Assembly: GCA_032250585.1 (NCBI GenBank)
Contig: JAVVFH010000155.1
Coordinates: 1-8,326, forward strand
DNA: 8,326 nucleotides
Direction: 5' to 3'
Origin: JAVVFH01 sp032250585
GTDB taxonomy: Bacteria; Pseudomonadota; Gammaproteobacteria; Xanthomonadales; SZUA-36
In this document: positions 1 to 5,606 of the stretch, piece by piece
Layout of the letters: each line of letters starts with the position of its first letter
Position numbering within the stretch: the first letter of the stretch is position 1
Translations under genes and position numbers: made by a program
Notes under the pieces: generated by a model
The model's input: the letters and a program-made list of their open reading frames with translations, nothing else
Databases searched by the model: none
What the model was told of the DNA's origin: nothing

Positions 1-705
1 CTTGAGCAGCCGTCGCACGCCGGGGGTCAGGCGCGGTCGCGGCAAGCGCAGCGCGAGACCGGCCCGCGAGGCCGCCGCCAGCAGCCAGACGAGCTGCACC
101 GCGCCGGCGATGCTGACCCCGACGGCCAGCGCCCGCGCGGTCAGCAGGGCGACGAGTGCGCCCAGCGCCAGCGATCCTGTCGCGGGAGAAGAAAACGCCA
201 GCACGCAGACCAGCAGTCCCGCGCCTTCGGACAGGCCGGTTGCAGTCATCAGCGGAATGCTGGCGGGGTGCCGCCAGGTGGGGATGCCCTTGTTGACGGC
301 AAGCATGCGCGCCTGGCAATAAAGAAAGCTCAAGCCGATCAAGCCGCTCAGGACGACCAACGCCGGCTGCAAAGTCACGAGCGCGAGCGCACCGCTGATG
401 AACAGCAGCGAGCCCGACACCGCCTCGCGCGTCATCCACGAACGCGAAAAGTGCAGAAAGACATTCAGCGCCCGCCATGGACGTCCGATTTCAAACCACA
501 CACTGGTCAGCCCCGTGCCGACCAGAACCAGTCCCAGCAACACCGCGATGCGGGTAGCCAGCGGTTCGAAGCCGGCCAGCGGCGTGCACAAAATCAGCCC
601 CCCGCCGGCGCCGCCCAGGATGAAGTTGGTGGCGGCGCGCCAATCCCAGTTGTGCTGCTGCCTGGGCGCCATCGGATAGGTCAGTCGTCTGGATCGCTTT
701 TTCAT
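1..705 (-). CDS. padD: NrfD/PsrC-type membrane anchor subunit, partial (PadD-like)
   Basis: This reading frame is open for 235 codons from an ATG at 705 and runs off the left edge, so the C-terminus is missing. The N-terminus is basic (MKKRSRR) and is followed by a WDWRAATNFILGG segment typical of NrfD/PsrC/DmsC-like quinone-interacting anchors. Hydrophobic stretches lie at about residues 24-44, 52-72, 95-134, 150-170, 176-195 and 197-215, giving at least six membrane helices in the visible part. The family motif region FEIGRPWRALNVFLHF then SWMTREA (about 71-95) is present. Family members hold the Fe-S subunit at the membrane and exchange electrons with quinones. The start overlaps the stop of the Fe-S subunit gene as ATGA (702-705), which implies translational coupling. 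Family assignment is secure; the PadD name is inferred from the neighbours. Confidence 0.85.
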   Translation of the reverse strand, partial: MKKRSRRLTYPMAPRQQHNWDWRAATNFILGGAGGGLILCTPLAGFEPLATRIAVLLGLVLVGTGLTSVWFEIGRPWRALNVFLHFSRSWMTREAVSGSLLFISGALALVTLQPALVVLSGLIGLSFLYCQARMLAVNKGIPTWRHPASIPLMTATGLSEGAGLLVCVLAFSSPATGSLALGALVALLTARALAVGVSIAGAVQLVWLLAAASRAGLALRLPRPRLTPGVRRLLK

Positions 706-1349
706 GACTCGTCCCATATGTAGTAGACGCCCGGCTCCGTGCCGAGTTCTTCGTGCATACGAAAATGTTCCGTTTCCCTGAGCAATTGACTGACGTTGCT
801 GTCGGGGTCTTCGATATCGCCGAAAACCATGGCGCTGGAAATGCAGGAATTGACGCAGGCCGGCGTCACTTCCGGGTGTATGCCGGGCGTGCGCCCGGTC
901 ACGGCGGCTTCGTCGATGCGGTCCACGCAGAAGTTGCATTTCATGGACACCGCGATGCGCGCCGGGTCGAAGCGGATGGCTTCGGAGGGCAGGGGCTCGT
1001 CGGCATAGGAAAAATGCGCGGTATGCACGATCGAGCGGGCGTCATAGGGGCAGGCCATCACGCAGTGGGCGCAGCCGAGGCACAGGTCGTAGTCGATCGC
1101 CACCAGGCCGTCGGCACGAATCGTGGTGGCCCTGGTCGGGCAGACCTCCTCGCAGGGCGCATTGGCACAGTGCATGCAGGCCATCGGCAGGAAAGCCCGC
1201 TGCACGTCGGGGAACTCACCGGTTTCGACATCCAGCACGCGCCGCCATTGAATCCCGGGCGGCGTGGCGTTGGCCTGTTTGCAAGCCGCGGTGCAGGTCT
1301 GGCAGCCGACACAGCGCCGCAGGTCGATGGCCATTACGTAGCGTGTCAT
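702..1349 (-). CDS. padC: Four-cluster 4Fe-4S electron-transfer subunit (PadC-like)
   Basis: A 215-residue ferredoxin-type subunit of the DmsB/PsrB/NrfC family that carries electrons between a molybdenum subunit and a membrane anchor. Sixteen Cys fall into the usual four groups: C13-X2-C16-X2-C19-X3-C23; C58-X2-C61-X4-C66-X3-C70-Pro; C90-X2-C93-X2-C96-X3-C100-Pro; and C138-X2-C141-X23-C165-X3-C169. All cluster ligands are therefore intact. There is no signal peptide. The chosen start (MTRYVMAIDLRRC) puts the first cluster at the expected distance and overlaps the stop of the large-subunit gene as ATGA at 1346-1349. The frame is open farther upstream to 1856, but that stretch is antisense-like shadow of the large subunit and lacks family similarity. 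The Fe-S family is very secure; assignment to the phenylacetyl-CoA oxidoreductase complex rests on the large subunit. Confidence 0.93.
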   Translation of the reverse strand: MTRYVMAIDLRRCVGCQTCTAACKQANATPPGIQWRRVLDVETGEFPDVQRAFLPMACMHCANAPCEEVCPTRATTIRADGLVAIDYDLCLGCAHCVMACPYDARSIVHTAHFSYADEPLPSEAIRFDPARIAVSMKCNFCVDRIDEAAVTGRTPGIHPEVTPACVNSCISSAMVFGDIEDPDSNVSQLLRETEHFRMHEELGTEPGVYYIWDES

Positions 1350-4108
1350 GAGCTTTTGGGTCCGGCTTTGAGCAGCTGCACCTTGACGATGTCCGAGCCG
1401 GAGCCCGTGGCATCCGTCAGCTCCAGCGACATTGGGGCGATGGTGTTGAGGCTGGGCATGTCCATGCCTTTGGCGAAGGGTTGAGCCCAGTGGTCGAACT
1501 GCCCGAGGATGACCAGCGTGTCCGGACGGATGCCCTGGGCGAGTTCCGCGCTGCCGAAGGTCGAGCCGATGTGGGAGCGGACCTCGACGCGATCGCCCTC
1601 GGCAATGCCATAGCGTGCGGCGGTCGTGGCATTGATGATTACGCCGGTGTGGCCGCGGATGTTTTGCGATACCTCGCGCATCAATTCGATATCGGCGTTG
1701 CCGCCGGCGTGGTACTGCATGCTCTTGCTCGTCAGCAGCCACAGCGGGAAGTCTTCGGCCCGGGCGCCGGCATGCTCCAGTTGTGCATCCCAGCGGCCGG
1801 GAACGTCGTGCCATTTCGGCAGCGCGGTGTATTCGGACAGCTGCTCGTCCCACCAACTCATGTTGTTCTCGTGCAGCCGGTTGCCCAGTTCCCGCCCGAC
1901 GCGCAGCAGGCGCTCCTGGTAAGGCAGTTCATAGCGCAGGCCCTGCCGTTCCATGGTTGGGGTCAGGTACCATTCCAGCCGTGAAATCGGCACGGTGTAG
2001 AAGCCGTGTTCCTTGAACCAGGCCAGGTCATGGGTCTCCTTGCCTTCCGACAGCGAGGTCGTCGCGGCGCGGCACACGGCATCCCAGATTTCTTCGGGTT
2101 CGTGACCTGTGCCCGTGTCCAGGCTGAAGTCGTAATCCGCCCCCTTCAAGGAGCCGACGCCGGTTGCGCCCCGGTTGATGGCTTCGTTGTACGGTTCGAG
2201 CAGCCCGCTTCTTTTGGCCAACTCGGTGCTGATCCAGCTGAAGTCGCGGGCGTCGCCCCGCGCGGCAACGGCGGGCTGGCGCAAAGCGACACCCCTGTGT
2301 TCCCAGAATTGCTCCATGAACTTGGTGTTGCCGACCCGAATCATCTGTACCGACTCAAGGTCGGTCGCTTCCGGGATCAGCAGGTCGGCCACGTAATTGG
2401 TCTCGTCCAGCGTGTACGCGAAGGCGACGGTGAACGGGAACGAAGCCATGGTCTCGACCAGCGCCGACGTCTCCCAAAAAGAAATCGCCGGATTGGTCCG
2501 ATAGATGAACCAGATATCGGGCAGAGTCGGCTGGGTCATTTCCGCCGAAGGCCGTTCGCGCTGGAACATCCAGGCCAGTTGCGAGGGCCCGAGCGCCTGG
2601 CTCCAGGACGCGTTGCCGACGATCGGGACCAGTGTGCGGTGCATGTTGCGCCCGGTCGGCTTGGCCACCCAGTGTTCCTTGTCGGTGGGATTGAACTTCT
2701 GTGCCATGAAGCCGTCTTCGCCTGCAACCACCGATTTGTGGCGGTTGTCGTGCGGTCGGTTCAGGCGCACGGTCGTGCCGACGGTGCCGCCCGGATTCTC
2801 GAGCGCGCCGACCAGGGCCGCCAGCGTGGTGCGGGCCCAGCAGCACTCGTAGGCGCCCCAGCCGTTGTTGACCGATTTGCCCAGGGTGACCGCGACGGGC
2901 CGGTACGGCAGCGTCACGCCATCGATTTCCGTGGTGGCGCCGATGCTGGCCGCTGCCAGATATTCAGTGGCGATGCGGCGGATGGTGGCCGCCGGGACAT
3001 CGCAGATTTCCGCGGCCCACTCCGGCGAGTATTTTTCAACGTGAGCGACCAGCATGCTGAACGCCGTGACGCCTTCGACACCGTCCATGTCGGTGCAGGC
3101 ATCGTCCGCATCGACGCTGACGGCCCCGCTGACCGGAAAACGCCCGGACAGCGCGGCTTGCACGCCTTCGCTGTCATATGGTACCGCCCGTTCGAGTTTC
3201 TCGTCCCAGACCAGCGGCTTGCGGCTGACCGGGTCGCGCAGATAGAGGCCGTCCGGGCCGACCAGGTAGGGTGAAGAGGTCCGGTCGCGCAGGAAGGGAA
3301 CGTCCAGTTCCGTCTCGGCGTGTTCGTTCACGAGCACATGAATCAGCGCGAACATGAAGGCCGGATCGGTTTTCGGCCGAATCGGCACCCATTCGGCGGA
3401 ACAGGCCGCGGTGACCGACAGGTGCGGTTCGACCTGCACGCGCTTGTAACCCCGAACGCGGGCATCGGCATGGCGGCTCACGGCGCAGGGGCCACCGGAG
3501 GATTCGACGTTGGCGCCCAGGGAAATCACGTAACGCGTTGACGGCGTGTCAGCGGCCACGGTAAAAGCGCGATGCCAGAATTCACCGTACAGATGCTCGG
3601 AATGGACGCACTTGACGCCCTGGCCGGAGCCAAAACTGAAATCGATCGGGCCCAGCGCGGACAGGAAAGCCGGGAAGGTGCCCATGTACATGGCCGGCGT
3701 GCCGCCGTGGCCAAACGAAGCCGCAATGCGCGGCATGCCCGAGTCGTCCAGCGGGCCTTTGGCGCGGGTGGCTTTGACCTTCTCGGCGATGATATCCAGC
3801 GCCTCATCCCAGGAGATGGGCACGAAACCCGGTTCCTCGTTACGGCCCTTGCGCGGGTTGGTCCGTTTCATCGGCGACAGGATCCGGTTCGGGTTGTAGG
3901 TTTTTTGCACCAGGCCGTAAGCCTTGACGCAAACCTTGCCGCCCGCGGGGTGCACGCCCTCCGCGGCAAAATTCGGCTCGACCTCCGTCGCCACACCGTC
4001 CACGACTTTGACGGTCATGAAATCCGGGCCGGAAACGCAGTTGTAACAATAGGTTGGAACGTGCCTGGTGGACCGTTGCGCGGTGGAGTCGGGAGAAGTT
4101 GCCGGCAT
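1346..4108 (-). CDS. padB: Molybdopterin oxidoreductase catalytic subunit, probably phenylacetyl-CoA:acceptor oxidoreductase large subunit (PadB-like)
   Basis: A 920-residue member of the DMSO-reductase superfamily. An N-terminal Fe-S domain (about 16-75) has CYNC (C21, C24) and GGKVC (C60); the main bis-MGD domain covers about 76-700, with the family segment NPAISFWETSALVETM then ADLLIPEATDLE near 539-585; a C-terminal molybdopterin dinucleotide-binding domain covers about 788-915. C167 in GVKCVHSEH is a candidate molybdenum ligand. The opening HVPTYCYNC...GPD and KVCVKAYGLVQKTYNPNR resemble PadB as I remember it; PadB converts phenylacetyl-CoA to phenylglyoxylate in two steps in the anaerobic phenylalanine pathway. 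There is no twin-arginine signal, so the active site should be cytoplasmic, as a CoA thioester requires. The start is the ATG at 4108 with GGGA nine bases upstream; the frame extends to 4342, but that part has no family similarity. The superfamily is certain; the substrate is inferred. Confidence 0.9.
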   Translation of the reverse strand: MPATSPDSTAQRSTRHVPTYCYNCVSGPDFMTVKVVDGVATEVEPNFAAEGVHPAGGKVCVKAYGLVQKTYNPNRILSPMKRTNPRKGRNEEPGFVPISWDEALDIIAEKVKATRAKGPLDDSGMPRIAASFGHGGTPAMYMGTFPAFLSALGPIDFSFGSGQGVKCVHSEHLYGEFWHRAFTVAADTPSTRYVISLGANVESSGGPCAVSRHADARVRGYKRVQVEPHLSVTAACSAEWVPIRPKTDPAFMFALIHVLVNEHAETELDVPFLRDRTSSPYLVGPDGLYLRDPVSRKPLVWDEKLERAVPYDSEGVQAALSGRFPVSGAVSVDADDACTDMDGVEGVTAFSMLVAHVEKYSPEWAAEICDVPAATIRRIATEYLAAASIGATTEIDGVTLPYRPVAVTLGKSVNNGWGAYECCWARTTLAALVGALENPGGTVGTTVRLNRPHDNRHKSVVAGEDGFMAQKFNPTDKEHWVAKPTGRNMHRTLVPIVGNASWSQALGPSQLAWMFQRERPSAEMTQPTLPDIWFIYRTNPAISFWETSALVETMASFPFTVAFAYTLDETNYVADLLIPEATDLESVQMIRVGNTKFMEQFWEHRGVALRQPAVAARGDARDFSWISTELAKRSGLLEPYNEAINRGATGVGSLKGADYDFSLDTGTGHEPEEIWDAVCRAATTSLSEGKETHDLAWFKEHGFYTVPISRLEWYLTPTMERQGLRYELPYQERLLRVGRELGNRLHENNMSWWDEQLSEYTALPKWHDVPGRWDAQLEHAGARAEDFPLWLLTSKSMQYHAGGNADIELMREVSQNIRGHTGVIINATTAARYGIAEGDRVEVRSHIGSTFGSAELAQGIRPDTLVILGQFDHWAQPFAKGMDMPSLNTIAPMSLELTDATGSGSDIVKVQLLKAGPKSS

Positions 4109-4109
4109 G

Positions 4110-4238
4110 CTATTTGTTCCCACTGGCTGGGGCGACGGATGAAGGCGTCCGCGCCGGACTGCAAGCCCCTGCCGGGCGCTCGAAGACGCGCACCATGGGT
4201 TTCTTTGCCGTGCCGTGCACCTTGCCTGCTTGTCGCAT
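4110..4238 (-). CDS. Small ORF (42 aa) directly upstream of the molybdenum subunit; leader peptide or small protein
   Basis: An ATG at 4238 opens a 42-codon frame (MRQAGKVHGTAKKPM..., ending ASGNK) that stops with TAG at 4112-4110, one base before the ATG of the molybdenum subunit. A clear Shine-Dalgarno GAGG (4249-4246) sits seven bases before its ATG, better than the one for the large subunit itself. The peptide is basic and rich in Ala, Pro, Ser, Lys and Arg, with one Cys and no membrane segment. I do not recognise it. The abutting stop suggests it couples translation of the oxidoreductase, either as a leader peptide or as a small protein. The ribosome-binding site lies inside a hairpin, noted separately. 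It may also be a chance frame, since about 200 bases of leader here have no other assigned role. Confidence 0.45.
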   Translation of the reverse strand: MRQAGKVHGTAKKPMVRVFERPAGACSPARTPSSVAPASGNK

Positions 4239-4245
4239 TTTCGTA

Positions 4246-4259
4246 CCTCGCTTGCGAGG
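4246..4259 (-). promoter_or_regulatory. Perfect palindrome covering the Shine-Dalgarno of the small ORF
   Basis: The 14-base sequence CCTCGCTTGCGAGG is a perfect inverted repeat. In the minus-strand transcript it can fold as a five-pair stem CCUCG/CGAGG with a CAAG loop, and its 3' arm contains the GAGG that serves the 42-codon ORF. The stem would hide that ribosome-binding site. It could instead be a protein-binding operator. It is not a terminator: only three U follow on the plus strand side and translation signals come right after it. Confidence 0.45.
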
Positions 4260-4278
4260 AAATAAGCTGTCAGCCGTC

Positions 4279-4293
4279 GGCGCGAAGCGTGCC
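4279..4293. repeat. Near-perfect inverted repeat in the leader of the molybdenum operon
   Basis: Arms GGCGCG and CGTGCC surround an AAG centre with one mismatch in the DNA. It lies in the presumed untranslated leader of the minus-strand operon, upstream of the small ORF. It may be structural RNA, an operator half, or chance in GC-rich sequence. No function is assigned. Confidence 0.2.
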
Positions 4294-4313
4294 GTCCAGC
4301 CATCCTTGTCATT

Positions 4314-4342
4314 ACGATACAGTTTTGCAATGTTTTATGCAA
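4314..4342 (-). promoter_or_regulatory. Candidate promoter for the molybdenum oxidoreductase operon
   Basis: Read on the minus strand, TTGCAT (4342-4337) is followed after 17 bases by TATCGT (4319-4314). Both hexamers are weak matches to sigma-70 boxes (three and four of six), but the spacing is ideal and they fall in the only AT-rich patch of the intergenic region. Transcription would start near 4307, leaving about 200 bases before the large-subunit ATG and about 70 before the small ORF. A weak promoter would suit one that needs an activator. Confidence 0.3.
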
Positions 4343-4373
4343 TAAAATGTATCATATTATGATTTGCGCAATG
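4323..4373. promoter_or_regulatory. AT-rich divergent operator region with nested palindromes and a PaaX-like site
   Basis: This block contrasts sharply with its GC-rich surroundings. It holds TTTTAT-GCA-ATAAAA (4333-4347), a perfect inverted repeat with a three-base centre, and ATCATA-T-TATGAT (4351-4363), a perfect inverted repeat with a one-base centre. GCAAT occurs three times (4327, 4339, 4368). The stretch ATTATGATTTGCGCA (4356-4370) matches the TGATTCGCG core I remember for the E. coli PaaX operator with one difference. The position between the paaX-like gene and the divergent operon it would control fits autoregulation plus repression of the catabolic genes. The operator role is inferred. 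Confidence 0.5.
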
Positions 4374-4400
4374 AAACGTCATGCCGGGCGCTGCATCCGA

Positions 4401-4406
4401 TACAAT
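4401..4406 (+). promoter_or_regulatory. Candidate -10 box for the PaaX-family gene
   Basis: TACAAT matches the -10 consensus at five of six positions and would give a start near 4413, about 80 bases before the gene. No good -35 hexamer lies 16-18 bases upstream, so this promoter is tentative. The PaaX-like site at 4356-4370 would lie upstream of it. Confidence 0.2.
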
Positions 4407-4494
4407 GGCGGTGGACGCGCGGGTGCCGGGTCGCTATGCGATGCAAGTCCGGCGCGTGGCAGCACTATACGAAAACCAATCAGAAGGTATGCCT

Positions 4495-5481
4495 GTGAAA
4501 AGCCGATTCCTGAGTGAGTGGATACGGAATTTTCTCGATCAGCACCCGGCCCGTGCCAGGTCGCTGATCATCACGGTGTATGGCGACTTGATCGCGGCCC
4601 ACGGCGGGACCGTGTGGTTGGGCAGTTTCATTCGCCTGATGGAGCCGCTGGGACTCAATGAGCGCACGGTGCGAACCAGCGTGTACCGGCTGTCGAAGGA
4701 AAAATGGCTGGTGTCCGAACAGCGGGGTCGCAAGAGCCACTACAGCCTGACGCCGTCCGGCAGGCGCCGATTCGAACACGCCTATCGGCGAATCTATTTC
4801 GAGCCCCGGGAAACCTGGGCGGGCGAATGGCAGTTGGTGATGATTCCGTCGTCCCTGGACGGCGCTCAGCGGGACGCCCTGCGCAAGGAACTGGCCTGGG
4901 CCGGCTACGGCGCGCTGGCATCGGGCATGCTCGCGCACCCCTCTGCCGATACCGAGGCGCTGCTCGACATACTCGAGGAGATCGGCGCGCACGACAAGGT
5001 CGTGGCCCTGAAGGCCAACAACATCACGCCGATGATCGCCAGGCCTCTGTTGGAGATCGTGCAGGATTGCTGGAACCTGGATGTACTGGCGGAGAGGTAC
5101 GAGGAGTTCATCGGACTGTTCCGGCCGGTTCTTCGCTCCATGCGCGCCATGAGCAGCCCCGACCCGGAACAGTTGTTTCTGATCCAGACCCTGCTGATGC
5201 ACAGTTTTCGCCGGGCTCTGCTGCACGACCCCCAATTGCCCTCGCAACTGCTGCCGTCGAATTGGAGCGGCGGCATCGCACGGGCTCTGTGCCGCGATAT
5301 TTACCGCATCACCTACCCGTACGCAGAGCAGCACCTGATGTCGGTCTGCGAGACCGTCAACGGTCGCCTGCCGCCGGCCGCGCCGCAGTTTTACGACCGC
5401 TTTGGGGGCCTGGAAGGCGCACCGTCGGCAGATGGCGTCGCGGAGCCGGGGAAACTGCTGGCCGGTCACGGCGTGTCCTGA
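4495..5481 (+). CDS. paaX: PaaX-family transcriptional repressor
   Basis: A 328-residue protein, close to the 316 of E. coli PaaX. The N-terminal winged helix (about 23-90) contains SLIITVYGDLIAAHGGTVWLGS and the recognition region LNERTVRTSVYRLSKEKWL, both characteristic of PaaX; a wing SEQRGRKSHYSLTPSGRRRF follows. The middle and C-terminal parts (WQLVMIPSSL, WAGYGALASGMLAHP, the helical HSFRRALLHDPQLPSQLLP region) also fit. Known PaaX proteins repress phenylacetate genes and release DNA on binding phenylacetyl-CoA. I chose the GTG at 4495 because AGAAGG (4482-4487) lies seven bases before it; the in-frame ATG at 4489 would be only one base from it, and the ATG at 4381 has no ribosome-binding site or family similarity. 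It is divergent from the molybdenum operon, so it probably controls that operon and the ligase genes downstream. Confidence 0.92.
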   Translation: MKSRFLSEWIRNFLDQHPARARSLIITVYGDLIAAHGGTVWLGSFIRLMEPLGLNERTVRTSVYRLSKEKWLVSEQRGRKSHYSLTPSGRRRFEHAYRRIYFEPRETWAGEWQLVMIPSSLDGAQRDALRKELAWAGYGALASGMLAHPSADTEALLDILEEIGAHDKVVALKANNITPMIARPLLEIVQDCWNLDVLAERYEEFIGLFRPVLRSMRAMSSPDPEQLFLIQTLLMHSFRRALLHDPQLPSQLLPSNWSGGIARALCRDIYRITYPYAEQHLMSVCETVNGRLPPAAPQFYDRFGGLEGAPSADGVAEPGKLLAGHGVS

Positions 5482-5533
5482 ATCGGTGCCACTTACCTGA
5501 TACGCACCCGCATTCGGTACGGACGCATTTTGT

Positions 5534-5566
5534 ATCTGTTATCGCCTGCGGATGATCTGTTATAGT
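5534..5566 (+). promoter_or_regulatory. Promoter with two-turn direct repeat ahead of the ligase gene
   Basis: TGTTATAGT (5558-5566) is an extended -10 element, with TATAGT at five of six. TTATCG (5539-5544) is a poor -35 at 16 bases. The nonamer ATCTGTTAT occurs at 5534-5542 and again at 5555-5563, exactly 21 bases apart, or two helical turns, so a dimeric regulator could bind one face over the promoter. The 125-base gap otherwise holds no gene. Its existence suggests the ligase and thioesterases can be transcribed separately from the repressor gene. Confidence 0.45.
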
Positions 5567-5606
5567 TTGCTGCCGCATCAGAAAATCGGGCCTCGGAGTA
5601 AATCCC

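Noticed and set aside
1350..1856. Upstream extension of the Fe-S subunit frame to 1856
   Set aside because: It overlaps the conserved C-terminal domain of the large subunit, and the ATGA overlap at 1346-1349 with the correct Fe-S N-terminus explains the start.
2006..3274. A 422-codon plus-strand frame inside the molybdenum subunit gene
   Set aside because: It is the mirror frame of a clearly coding minus-strand gene and shows no recognisable domain.
4109..4342. Upstream extension of the molybdenum subunit to an ATG at 4342, with an SRRRLTAYFL stretch that looks like a twin-arginine motif
   Set aside because: No hydrophobic segment follows the arginines, the extension has no family similarity, the presumed promoter overlaps it, and a well-placed ATG lies at 4108.
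4381..4494. N-terminal extension of the PaaX-like protein to the ATG at 4381
   Set aside because: There is no ribosome-binding site before 4381, the extra 38 residues do not resemble PaaX, and AGAAGG is ideally placed for the GTG at 4495.
5485..5508. Possible terminator hairpin after the PaaX-like gene (GGTGC and GCACC arms)
   Set aside because: The stem has only five pairs, the loop is 14 bases, and no T-tract follows.
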